Below, one piece after another: positions 12,731-24,708 of a DNA stretch of 64,000 nucleotides. Location: NCBI GenBank assembly GCA_037954235.1, contig JBBMOA010000002.1:17858009-17922008 (forward strand). Direction: 5' to 3'. The position numbers were made by a program, and so were the translations under genes. The notes below the pieces were generated by a model. The model saw only the letters and a list, made by a program, of their open reading frames with translations. It was not told the origin of the DNA and searched no databases. Each line of letters opens with the position of its first letter. Positions within the stretch are counted from its first letter, which is position 1. The stretch is from Aulostomus chinensis. Lineage: Eukaryota; Chordata; Actinopteri; Syngnathiformes; Aulostomidae.

Positions 12731-13230
12731 GCGGAGGAGGAGAGAGCCGCGGTTACTGCGCACAGTGGACCCACCAGCTTCATTCATCACTGAGACTAAA
12801 TTAGAGTGAAAACCCTCAATTATGAATTGACGGTAAAACAAACCTCAAAAATAATCCTACTTGATAGGGATTAATTATTTCTAGAAGTCAGTCTGGTGGC
12901 AACGCCATCTGAAGACAGACAGAGGATCGGCGCCTCGGAGGAGCAGAAGGACCGAAACGTGGTCGTCCGTCCACAGGGTGAAAAGAAACTGCATTTTCAC
13001 AACAGAACAAGCGGACTAATTGATCTCATCGGATGTATAAGGACTTGTTTGTGACAGCAGAGACTGACGGCTGAACTGAGAACTCACAAGAGGGTTTAAA
13101 GTTGGAGGACCCGGCCGGAGACGCACCCTGCAGAGGAGCCGCATCTTCGTTTGTGTTTTACAGGGAGACCAGAGGATTTGTGGACTTACAGAGACGAGAA
13201 CAGACACCGGTTCTATCCTCATAGTAGAAA
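12230..13230 (+). promoter_or_regulatory. Probable main CBFA2T3 promoter / 5' leader region
   Basis: CpG density is visibly higher than on either side (for example around 12730-12760, 12925-12975 and 13110-13145). The region precedes a strong splice donor at 13773 that is compatible with a 5' non-coding exon of CBFA2T3. No TATA box or start site can be fixed by eye. It includes a GA/G tract (12610-12730). Confidence 0.45.
12610..12730 (+). repeat. (GA)n and poly(G) purine tract in promoter
   Basis: (GA)n at 12610-12625 runs straight into about 12 Gs. A second (GA)n follows at 12686-12730. The purine/pyrimidine strand bias is strong. GA tracts in promoters can form triplex DNA or bind GAGA-type factors; whether this one does is unknown. 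Confidence 0.9.
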
Positions 13231-13772
13231 CCGGAACGCTTTTACTGCTGAAGCAGCATTTTTTTAAAACAATTTTGCTTTTTTAAACCTCCACTTTCTA
13301 TAATGTTTAACATGCATAAGAGAGCGGATTTATTACATGAGCGGGACAAGTTGTGATCTTTCACATCAGCGTCAACAAAGAAGACACAAAACCAAAGACA
13401 TCAATGTGCTTAAGGATCCCATATTCTCCTCCTTTTTCGATAGAACAGAAAAGAAATACCTCATAATTTATTATTCCTGGAAAGTCAAGACCCCCTTTTG
13501 AACTCCCAAAGGAAAGGAAACCATTTTCTCGGGGGTTTGATTTTGGCTCCTGCTTCTCTTTCCACTTATTATTAAAATAAAAAAATAAAAAATAAAAACG
13601 TCCAGAAAAAGGGAGTAACACCTGAATAGTTTTCCACACTATATAGCAAATGCTTTATCCCCCTTTTTGCCCAAATAATGAGGATTGAGGCGACATCAGA
13701 GCTGAATTAGAAACTATCTGCTGTGGATTATCACCGCCACATTTACCTCAGCTTGACCTCGACCTTCACCAA
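13231..13772 (+). other. Probable 5' non-coding exon of CBFA2T3 (3' border firm, start unknown)
   Basis: The stretch ends at ACCAA|GTAAGTAG (donor from 13773), the strongest donor in the CpG-richer region. Joined to the acceptor at 27908/27909, the first CBFA2T3-frame ATG would be at 27935, matching the usual short-isoform start MPDSP. It holds a short upstream frame (ATG 13678, 11 codons). The transcription start is probably further upstream; no transcript evidence is available. Confidence 0.4.
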
Positions 13773-16159
13773 GTAAGTAGCACTCTTACTCCACAAACAC
13801 CGGAAAACATTTCATTCACAATAAATGCGCTGTTTTGTGGTGATTTTTCAAAAACAGCCCTATCAGAACGTCGTTATGATAGAAGAAGACTGTGAATTAT
13901 CTTAAGTTTATACTCTGTAACGATTGAACATCTACGGATCCTTGTTGTGAAGGTCAATACCGACCAGGCTGTTGTTTGTATTAAGCAGGTTCTTAACGAA
14001 TGTGTATTTTTTTCTCTCTCGTGTTTTTTTTTTTTTACACCATTTCTGCCCTTTTAAATTTCATACCGTGGAATAGTGAGCTGAGTCTTCAGATGCAGAA
14101 CGAAAAAGCACATTTCTCTCTTTCTTTTTGCCGTTGTGAGAGACATTACAGCAGTCCACACATCTCAGATGCACATTATTATCGCGAGTGAAAGTTAATT
14201 TCAGCTCCTTTTTTCATGGTAGTGTGTAAAATAGGAGAGAGAGGAGGGAGAGAGAGCAACAGAGAGCGAGTGTGTGTGCGTGCCTGTTTGGGTCTCATGA
14301 GTTGTTTTAGTCTGTGATGAACATCAAAGTAACGTTGAAATAAAGTGATGACACAAAATCTCTGGTCTGTGTCCACCTGCACTGGATGAAGGTGATGGAG
14401 GTGTGAAAGGATAAATAGAGACATTTACTCTGAACTGACACAGCAAAGATTCTCCGCCTTTCATCTGGTGCTGCATCATCCACTTATATCCTGTCAAGAC
14501 ATCTGAGTGAACTGTGGTCTGGCAAGTCAGATATTAAAGAGTGTTCAGCTGAACTAAAGATGGCAAATACATGTAAAATCTGAGTTTAAAAATCAGGATG
14601 TGAGAGTTTAGAGACACTCCCTGACAAGAAACCAAATGTTTTAGTCCCACTTGAACAGCCCCAACGCTCTTCTGCCTGTGAGTGCAACAGTAAAACACTC
14701 AGGCCTTTTTCTCTGCAGGACACAGCTCTGTATAATTGGCCCTGGTAAATATCATCTGAATTATTGAACAGCTGATAATAGTCTCAAACAATGGATGGGA
14801 GGTTGCAGAGGTGAAACCGCACTGCAGACACCCTGCCTCACCACACATTTTACTTCCATCACCGACCCAAGCGAGCATCTCTGGATGGCTGACCGCCTCG
14901 TCGCTCAGCTCGCCGCTGCCAGCCGCCTGCTAAGGCAGATGTCCCCACTTCATCATTAAGTAGCTCTCTTAAAAAGCATGCCATTCATTATGACCCCAGC
15001 CTCTGCTGAGTGTTTATTCAGGTTCCTTCTAGCACGGATGCATGAATGGGATGGCTCTCGTTTTTATACACACAGGGAAACATGCCAGGAGACTTTAAAA
15101 GACAGGAATACTCAATATTGTCTTCTACTTTTTAAGAAACAGCATCTGGAAAAGTCACAGGCCATGAAGTCTGCTCTATTTGATGACAGCGAGAAGAAAC
15201 ACACACTTCTTATTGCTTCATGGTGCTGTGTTGTTTTCTAGTTTTTATCATCCTGTGATTCATTGCTGCTATTTCAGGCGAGCCATGAGCAATGTTTTAC
15301 CATCGAGGTATCTAAAACACAATATTTGTTGTGCTCTCCAACATGCCAATGCTTACTGGATACCTTATCAGCAAATTATGTTTAAACAGCAAAAAAAGTT
15401 GTTGACGGTGAAAGTTCTGACTATTTTTCATCACCTCGGTCAACATCTCTGTGATTAGATACGGCATTTAGTCGCAGCCTCTGTATATAATTTAAAATGT
15501 ATGTTTCTCTATTACTTCATATTTAGAATTATACAACCTCTATCAAGTATAAAAAGTTCAGACGCAATAGAAAAAAAAATTTGATCAGGATATCGGAGGC
15601 TGCACAGATGAAACAACAGAAAACAGTTGTCTTATCTGATCATATCTGATGTAGGGCTTTTTGTTTTGCAGTCAACAGATGTTTAAAATTCTGGAAACTG
15701 TGATATCCTTAGCGTGTTTGTAGCGTTAATGTGTGGTCTCAGTGAGCGTGCTCTATGTGAGTGGTAATTATTGTGGTCTAAATGTGAGCAGTGCAGGTGA
15801 AACTGGCTGTCTCCTAATTAATGAGAGGAGCAGATGGCCTCAGGTGGGCGGGAGCGATGAACTCACAGTGAGCCAGTCAGGTGGTCAGCACACACAGACA
15901 CCTGGGCCACAACAAGCAAGATGAGTCAAGCAGTTGACACAAGCCCAAAACATCCCTGTGCGTATGTGTGTGCGTGTGTGTGTTGAAAAGCTGCTGCTAC
16001 CGATCATTTTAGTGTGAACAAAACAACTTGCTGCTTTTATGAATTGAAAACAGTGGTTTCGCTTAAGTTTAATTTGATCAGCACATGTGCATGAAACTAC
16101 ACTTGTAAAGATTATTAGCAGTGTTTAGACACAGTGATGCAAGCATATCCCATTTACTC

Positions 16160-16162
<3 letters not shown>

Positions 16163-16198
<36 letters not shown>
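16163..16198. repeat. (TG)n microsatellite
   Basis: Short TG array in the first intron of CBFA2T3. Confidence 0.95.
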
Positions 16199-16200
<2 letters not shown>

Positions 16201-17091
16201 TCCACTTCCTCGCATCCTTTTATTCAGTGCGTGTCTGATTAATGAGCCCCTTTCTCTCTAAAAAAAAAACACCCCGCCAAACATTTTTTTTACATGATTC
16301 TAAAACACTCACGCAAGGTGAAAATGAGGTCATGTTTTTGCATGTTGACATTTGCACGTGTGTGTAGCTCATCCATATATGCAGCATCGTCCCTCATAGA
16401 TGTCGCACGAACGCAAGGGAGGCTGTTTCTCCGCTGAGTTGATAGGCTGTTGTGGCTCAGGTCCCCTTCTGTCCACGTGTTGAAGTGTCCTTGAGCAAAA
16501 CTCTGAACCCTGAGGTGCTGTGAGTGTGGATAGGTGAAAGAGAAGCCATGTTGCTATATAAGTGCAGTCACAGAAGACACAGCTTCGTGTTAAAAGGATC
16601 AGTAACATTTAGTTGAGGTTTTTCTTTATCATGCAAACAAATGGAGCTGTAGAGTCTTTTGAGTGGTGTTTGACTTGTTCTTGTCTCTGTTTTGATGACA
16701 AATTCCAGGCTGATTCTCCCAGGAGAAACATTGAGGGCTGATAAACTGAATTTAATGGGATCAGTGTGTAAATGGAGTGACCCAGTGCTGAATCTCTATG
16801 CTTTCAGTGCTGTTTCTCTTAATATACAGTGGGAAAGACGGTTATGGCCGCCCGCCTCCTGCTCCGCTTCGCTCTGCCCTGCTCTGTTCCACATGTGTTT
16901 GACATTACTGTGACAAGGCTGCCCAGCCTCTCATGGGAGAGATGGGGAATGTGAAAGACTAGAGCAGAGAACCGAACAGCTTCCCAACATCTGATGGAAT
17001 GAGAAACACACTCACAGGATGGCTGGCCTGCTGACGCCACAGCGTGGGAGCAGAGCGGAGAGTGGAGGCCAAGTAAAACCCCAAATGTGTA

Positions 17092-17094
<3 letters not shown>

Positions 17095-17167
<73 letters not shown>
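17095..17167. repeat. (TG)n microsatellite
   Basis: TG array of about 70 bp, pure from 17099. Confidence 0.95.
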
Positions 17168-17170
<3 letters not shown>

Positions 17171-20100
17171 TATCACTTTTTCTCTTTTCCTCGTCCTTCC
17201 TTATATGCACACATATTCGCATAGATTCCCAAGAATAACATATAGAGCAAACACACCCACCATTTCTTCACTGCTTGTCTGTTTTACATCCCGTGGAATT
17301 ATCAGGTGTCTGTTCTCCTATGTCTGTATGCGCACGGCAGGCTAACGCTCCAGTTACCCCTCCTGTGACTGTCAGTGTAGAAAACTAACTAAATTATTTG
17401 GTGATTTCACTCTTCATTGTGCTAAAATTCTTTTGCAACTGCTTTTCAGAGGCTAAGGGAGGCACTTTTCTAGTTGACAGAATCATAAATGCTATCACAA
17501 ACAAATGTCAAACCATGTACATATCACAGTTGAAGACCAAGGAAAGCACTTCCTCCTCCTCCCTTCCTCGTCTTGTTCCTATTTCACCTCATCCTTTCCT
17601 TCCTCACCTTTTACTTCCTCAGTTGCCCACTGACCCTTGACCTTTTTACCCTCTTTTTTCTTTTTCCCTCTTCTCCTGGCTGCACCACATCATCTTCCAC
17701 CTATTCTCCTTCATGGGACCTCCTGGTAGGAAGTGTGTTCAGATCAGAGTCAGACACAGGAAACAGCTGGGCTAATCTGCAGTAGCACTGGGCTCTGTCT
17801 TAAATGAGGCAAATGAATAGGGCAGCAGAGAAAATGGGAAGTTCATATCGCCGCTGTTCCTGGATATGATGTATCCCGCCCCTTCCTTCTGCTTCTTTCT
17901 GCCCCACACAGTGGCCTTTATCACAGGCGGGGAGTAAACAAGCCCAAAAGAACATAGACTGACATGATTAAGGCCTCCACTCTTGATACGATGCTCTCTG
18001 GATGTCTACAGAGGTGCTGCAACGAAGGGGCATGCAGATTGGGAGGGAAGGCATCTCTCCCACTTCCTCTCTCCGTCTCTCTCTCTCCCTCTCTCTCTTT
18101 CTCTGTGTGTACATTATTTGTGAAATTAAAAAAAGCTGTTATCTCCTGGAAACAGATCCTGTGCCACACAGATGGTTCCGTCTTTCTTCAAATGGGAGGC
18201 TGAGCTGCCGAGTGCCGTTGTGTTACCAGTCAGTAGTACAGACCTTAATCTCGGCTCCAGCCTTCCTTCCTCTGCCTCTCTGTCTCTGCTCACACACTAA
18301 AACAAATGCACACGCACACACAAACCATACCACCACCCCCTTAAGATAAAATGTAGCACTAATTTCTCTATGAAATGGATATTTTAGCCTCCCGGAGGTA
18401 TTTGAAGTGCAGAGGATGGAAATGTTCTTGAAATGTCAAAGAGCAGTGGTCACTTTGAGGGAGCAAGTTATCATCTGGTATTTCTAGACACCAGAGCCTC
18501 AGCAGGGTGTCAGGGTTGTGTTTGATGGCTTCCACTCAGCCTTTCAAGAGCCGCCTCAGAGAGAGATGATCCCATTAGTAATATGGTCTGACCCCTGCAG
18601 GTTATCACCCAACGAGAAGTCTGTACTTACCTCTGCAGGCTTCCAGATAAACAGCAATGAGGATTTGTGAATATATACGTGAGACCAGAGATTTACAAAG
18701 CCATGTTGTGAAGTCTTGTGATGGACATTTGATCACTTAAAACAGACCACATACACGATTCAAATGATATGTGGACTCAGGATGTTGGTGGTGCAAAAGA
18801 GTCATGTTTGCTTCTCTTTGAAGGAAGTCAATTATCCTAAAAATTAAGCAGGACTGAGTCCAGATTTAATTAAAATAAATGTAGTAAACTCAACGCTCTA
18901 GGATGGTTGCATTTCTCTGAGCAGACTGTTTATGCAGAGAAGAAGCTGTTTTCACCTGCTGGAAAGTTTCTCTCTGCTCTCCTTAAATCAGATGCGTGCC
19001 TATGAAAATGAACTTTGACCTCACAGGTTTGGGGCTCATTGTGCAATGTACACCATTATGATGTGTAAGCTAGAGCACATACACTAAGAATAGACTACAT
19101 TCATTACTGAAAAGTATTTGTAAATTAATGGTGTTCAGGGATTTTCACAATAACAAATTATGTCTGACTATTTCATGAATGAGACCTGCTGTTTTTTTAC
19201 ACTAGAAGTCCATGATACCAGAAAAACTTACATATAGCAGCATTATTTGCCACCTATTCAATCTGACCATGACCAGGTTGCACTAATGTGCCAATTAGCT
19301 CATACAATCATCATTTTATTGGCACAGTGGTTACTTGTTCTGTTTCTGCGACGGCGTCCCATAGTCGGCTTATGTCCCAGAGGAGTAGCTGGTATTTATT
19401 TTGTCAGCTTCCAGTGTGAGCTGGCTGTAGGCTATGGAGAAACTGTCAAAGCTTCTCTCAAACCTGTCAAACGAATGCCCCTCACTCTACCACATTCTGT
19501 TTCCCAATGTGTGTGTGTGTTTGTGTATGTGTGAAACCTATGGCGTCTCGCAGGATAACACAGAGCCCTACCCACGTCTGGCTAATGTCACGAGCTATTG
19601 TTGCTGTGTCTGCAGGCCAAGCAGAGAGGTGCGAGAGTGCTGGCAGGCAGGGGAGCAGCTCGGGCTATTCAGACAGTTTTGTGAGCACTGACAGCTTCGT
19701 AGTGACAGAGCAGACATTTAACACTGAATGAAATGAAATACATGACATGAAGCAGGAGAATGACTAATCGCCTGTTTGTTTTCCTATCTTAACTGTGAGT
19801 GACAGCTCAGTGTCAGCTTTGTAATGCACACAAAACAAAGATCTGGAGACATGAGTGGAAATAGGCACCTACAATTCACACAATCCTTTCAATACAATGA
19901 CATGATTTGGGGTTTATGAGGAGGAAGAACTGTGTTGAATGCATGTGTTGCCAGGCTCAAATCTAAGTCTTTTGTGCTTCATAAATTAGCAGGCAGCCAT
20001 GGTGACGTCAGAACAAACAGTGTTGCTCCCTGCTGCAGCTGGTTGGAAGGAGGGAGAAACAGGAGAGAGGAATACAGAGAGGGAACAAGAGAGCAGGACA

Positions 20101-20867
20101 GCAGCTGTCAGGCCTCCATTGCACACCTGTCACACAGGAAGTGAGCGCTGGCCACTGTTTCCTGGATACACCTCCTCAAACACTGCTCCTGAAAGAGATG
20201 GAGGGAAGACATCTGCTCGATGTGAGGGAGAGACAGGCAGGCAGGCTGGAAGATCAATAAGTACGCATTTGTTGAGGATGTAGAATATATGCCATAGAAA
20301 ACCATCAAATACAGAGCAGCACATGGCTGTGTTGCTTTTCTCATGTCAGCCGGTCTTGTTTGCATGTGTGTGTATTAAGAGGATGTTTGTGTTACTGCTG
20401 AGCTCTATGACAGACAGGTCACTCTGTGGAGACTCAAGCCCAACTCTCCCACAAATACAATAAGCCTGCATGCCCTAAACTTAACAGTGGGACATTCCCA
20501 CGCTTACTCGTCTCCCCACCCCTTCAACCCCCAGCTACCCCCCCTCCTGTGACCAATATGATCTAATCCAGATGCAGTGGCCACTCAGATACACATAACT
20601 CTCTTACCCTAGTCTTCTGCCCCTCTCCTTCTTCTCCATCACTCATGTTCACAGTCTCAATCACCATGTCGAACTGATATGATCAGGAAGTGATGTCACT
20701 CCGCTGCGGCACTCAAAGCTCCTGTTTTGTTTCTCCTCTCAGCCTCCAGAGCCACTGTGTTGGGGCTGCTGTAGTAGAAAAACCTCCTCTTTGTTTGTCA
20801 AGCTTGTCAGGCTGGGTCCTCGGGAGACCTTCCTTGCCCTATTCCCAGGCTGTCCTTCATGCTGCCT

Positions 20868-21125
20868 GTATGCAATTAAGAGAGTAATTAAAAGGCTGAT
20901 GAGCTAATTGGTGCTGGGTGAGGCTGCAGGTGTTTGGATGGTGAAGCGTATTTGTGTAAGTGCATTCAATATTAAAATCCTTTGATAAATAACTCATGTC
21001 CTTCTGATTGAACTATTGATTATTGATTAGAGCAGTCCATGCCAGTTAATTGAAATGATCAAAGGCAGTCCATTCAAGTTACCTGACAATGAGTTTAATT
21101 AAGGCAAGAGCAGAGGTATTCTCAG
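20868..21125. promoter_or_regulatory. Possible conserved non-coding element
   Basis: Dense homeodomain-type cores (CAATTAAG, GTAATTAA, CTAATTGG, GTTAATTGA, TTTAATTAAG) occur with little repeat character, a composition typical of vertebrate intronic enhancers. This is inference from motif density only; no alignment was possible. Confidence 0.2.
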
Positions 21126-21534
21126 TATCGATTCTGTTTAAATAACATATTGCACCTATCCAATATCTGTGTCTTGTGAAATACATACAAGCACTGTACA
21201 TAACCCTATGGATGTGATATGTTGTCATCGTTGCTGTATGATCTGGCTCAGGTTAAACTCTCTTTATTTCTGCTTCAGCTGGATCCTGGAGGCTATGATG
21301 TAAGTACATATAGCCAGGTGCTCTAGGCCATAGCCTGACATGCACCTACTTAGAAATATAAATGCACATTGCAGCGATGTTTACAGTAACAGCTGGGACA
21401 GTTCCTCTTTGAAGCATTCTCTGTGCACAACCACACCATCTCTTCCTCTTTTGTCATGGCATTGCAGTTACTTCGATAAGAAGCTCTATAAGTGAAGCCA
21501 TGGTTCTCTGCTGGAAAACAGTGGATTGCTGTGT

Positions 21535-21740
21535 CCAGGTTGGTAGTGAATGAGGTATTGTTGGCGTGTCTATGTGGTAAGAGGTCTTGTGGTAGACCCA
21601 GAATATTCCAGAAGGATTGTAAGTCATCTTACCTGGGAGTGCCACAAGTGGAGCTGGGTAGAGGGCTGTCTGGGTTCTGTTGCTCAGTCTGCTGCCCCGT
21701 GATCCGGTTCTGGTGAAGTGGCAATGGATGGGTGGATGGA
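21535..21740 (+). mobile_element. Degenerate 3' end of a fish LINE/retroposon
   Basis: It follows, with many substitutions, the well-known fish repeat end in which a GAGGTGTTCCGGGCACGTCC-like block leads to GGTAGACCCA, then CTGCTGCCCCGTGATCC, then a tail of GGATGGGTGGATGG at 21727-21740. In intact copies this codes for the C-terminus of the LINE polyprotein; here the frame is broken by stops. Plus orientation. The left end is approximate. Confidence 0.55.
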
Positions 21741-22620
21741 ACTGTAGCGTGACCCATACACACCAGCAAATGTGTAAATGATCTCAACAGCATAGAGCTG
21801 CTGTATTTATGCCGCTGTTGTAGAGCAGTGAGGCAGAATTGATTTTCCCCCTTTTTGGAGCGCATGAAGTAGGTGGTATCAAGTCAGTGCATTGTGCCGT
21901 TTTTACTCATGATCAGCAACATTTCTGATAGTGAATTGCAACAACTCTAGTCTGCAGAGGGCTGGTTTCTGTACTGACCTCCCTCTATGAAACTTAATTT
22001 GACATGAAAATTACATCTTATGTGTACTAACAATGGATGTGGTTTTAAAAATAACATGAATGCAATGAAAACCTAGTTGAAGTAATTTATTCAGACCTTC
22101 TATGCATTAACAGATTTTCATTGCATTGTGGGGAGAAGGACAGAGTTTATTCGATTTGTTGGATTGTACAGTTAGCTATCAGTAATGGATGAAAGAAATA
22201 TAGCTTCTGGATTTAGGTTTAAAACTTTGCTGTACGAGCCAGGTTAATTCAAGTCAGGTTCGTGCATCAGGTTTAAGTCCATGCACAAAATATATCAGTC
22301 ATTCTCTAGGTATTAATATAAATTATGACATGCATGCTAACTGAGATCCTCTGCAAGAGAGAAAGACGAAGGAAAGTGGGATCTGATGTTAGAATGTGGC
22401 AGCCTGAGGCGAAGCTCTCAGCTGGCAAAATGAGGCACACGGCTGACAGGACGAGGAAAAGAAGAAGAGAGGGAACAAAGGAGATGCAGAGCAGAAGCTA
22501 CATGTAAATCTCTCCTCATGTCTGTCTGCCTTTTCTGTTTCTCTGGCCCATTCCCAGGCACGGAGTCACTTCCTCACAGCTCTGATTCTCTTGTTCCTCA
22601 CTTCTTCCACCATATCTCTG

Positions 22621-22625
<5 letters not shown>

Positions 22626-22695
<70 letters not shown>
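22626..22695. repeat. (CT)n microsatellite
   Basis: A 70 bp CT array, followed 150 bp later by a long CA array. The Ser/Leu and Arg/Glu frames over it are artefacts. Confidence 0.95.
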
Positions 22696-22698
<3 letters not shown>

Positions 22699-22842
22699 CC
22701 CTCCTCCTCCTTTCTGGCTGTGGCAGCTGTGCTGGTGATGGCTGTGAGCCCATGGTGCAAGCTGGCTGTGGGGTCCCAGGTGGCCCACATGACAGTTATT
22801 GATGTTCAGGTGTTCAACTCCTCTCACACAGAGACCCTGGAG

Positions 22843-22843
<1 letters not shown>

Positions 22844-22935
<92 letters not shown>
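22844..22935. repeat. (CA)n microsatellite, 92 bp
   Basis: One of the longest perfect CA arrays in the window (about 46 units); likely highly polymorphic. Confidence 0.95.
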
Positions 22936-22936
<1 letters not shown>

Positions 22937-24361
22937 GTTCTTTTCTATCACTTCAGAGGATGTTACATTAATTTCCATTCATTTCACTACACAGTTAACA
23001 AACTAGAATAACTTTAAACCAAATGTTCAATCTAAGATTAAATTATTGGATCATTTTCATCATTTTCATTGAAGTTGAGGTGAGTCCCTACAATGTAGAC
23101 ATATGTATGTCTCCACAATATTAGGATTATCTGATACACACATGCGGAATTGTAATACCCATGGCTGCACTTCTTTGTCATTCACATGCATACACAGAAT
23201 ACATACAGAACCATGTATAGTTTCATACAAACTGCTAATCCATCCATTGCTACTGAAGTGTAACATATATACAGATGCTGTCGTGCAATGACAGTTTTCA
23301 ATATTGAGGCAATACAATGTATGGAGTCCAGAGTGTTGATCTCTATGATTCAGTGTTTGTGATCATTTTCTGTGTGTGTGTATATGTGTGGTGGGATAAT
23401 CAATGTTGGTACTAGTGCCCAGTGCAGTCCTATAACACACTCCAGATGTGTCTGGTTAGCTGAGGAGTTGTTCTTGGCACAGCCTGCCTCGGCTGAATGT
23501 CGCAAATACTTTCCTTTATTTAGGAATGGCTCTGGGTTAGTGGCTGGAGTGAAAGGAGGAGGCGAGGATGGATGAATCATGGTGGGAGGAGGTATGGAGC
23601 AAAGGGAGGGGATGCAGATGAAAGAAACAAAATAAATGATTAGCGATGTAGAGGAGCAGGCGAGGAGGGCTGAGAGAGGAGATATAGAAGGACAAAAAGA
23701 TGGAGAGGGAGGAGGAGGGAGAGGTGAAGGAATCAGCCCCAGTCTAGCATCTGGATTTTATTAGCAGCCGTTGGGAAAATCTGAAAAGGAAGTTTTTTCT
23801 CTGCGAGCACGTCGGCAGCAGTGATATGCTGCACATAACCACTTCACTGCCGATGTGAGGAACCGGGCCCTCCCAAAGGAGAACAGATGGTCGCTAGAAC
23901 TTCAATACAATTACATCAATAACAGCTTTCACAGATATGAGCACTGTATGACAGGATCCCTGCAGCTCAGAGAGACAGAAATACACCTCCTCTACCCTTC
24001 GCACCTAAGGTCCTGGATACAGTGTCTTTAATCCATGCTCACTCCCAGCTCGTCCTCAGTGTATCTTGGTCCCAGGATACCCATTTAAACTGTCTTTAAA
24101 TAAAAACAAACAAACAATGATTTCATTGTAATATGCCAGTGATGTGTCTCTGGAAAACATATAGAATGGCTTTTGACAAGCCATTAAGGAGAATCTACCC
24201 ACCCCCACCCCTCACACCCCACCCCATTTGTTTTTGTTCAACTTGTTTGTTCAGCAGACACTGCATGTGTACTATCACAGGGATGCTCAAGTAACATGGG
24301 GGTTGTGTCCACAGCACGAGTGTACACAATTCTATATATTCTATAAACTTGTGAGGGTCCA

Positions 24362-24364
<3 letters not shown>

Positions 24365-24409
<45 letters not shown>

Positions 24410-24468
24410 TGTCTGTGAGTGCGTGAGTGCGTGTGTGTGTGTCTGTCTGTCTGTCTGTCTGTCTGTGA

Positions 24469-24502
<34 letters not shown>

Positions 24503-24504
24503 GT
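24365..24504. repeat. Compound TG / CTGT microsatellite
   Basis: (TG)n to about 24408, then CTGT tetranucleotides and GAGTGCGT variants around 24408-24470, then (TG)n again. Confidence 0.9.
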
Positions 24505-24630
24505 ATGCACGTCAGTGTCTGTGTCTGTGCACTATAGAAGCTTGTCATTAGTTAGGGCTTTAAAGCATCTGAACTTTAAATCAGCTCAAGATGAGTGTGG
24601 ATCTGTCTGCTGAGGCTCAAATACATGCTC

Positions 24631-24632
<2 letters not shown>

Positions 24633-24704
<72 letters not shown>

Positions 24705-24708
24705 TCTC
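24633..24708. repeat. (CT)n with CTAT units
   Basis: A CT array of about 58 bp leads into TCTATCTATC units and then short CA. Confidence 0.95.

Noticed and set aside
19620..19733. TGTCTGCAG acceptor followed by a Ser-rich open frame ending TEQTFNTE and a stop, which looked like a terminal exon
   Set aside because: No partner exon, family similarity or following poly(A) signal was found. It lies inside the CBFA2T3 first intron, so it is most likely chance.
22516..22971. Long open frames of alternating Cys/Val, Thr/His, Ser/Leu or Arg/Glu here and at about 30 other places
   Set aside because: They are translations of CA, TG, CT and GA microsatellites, which are open in several frames and carry no gene signal.
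24365..24504. CRISPR-like or other patterned direct repeats
   Set aside because: Regular repeats here are pure or compound microsatellites without unique spacers, and the host is a vertebrate.
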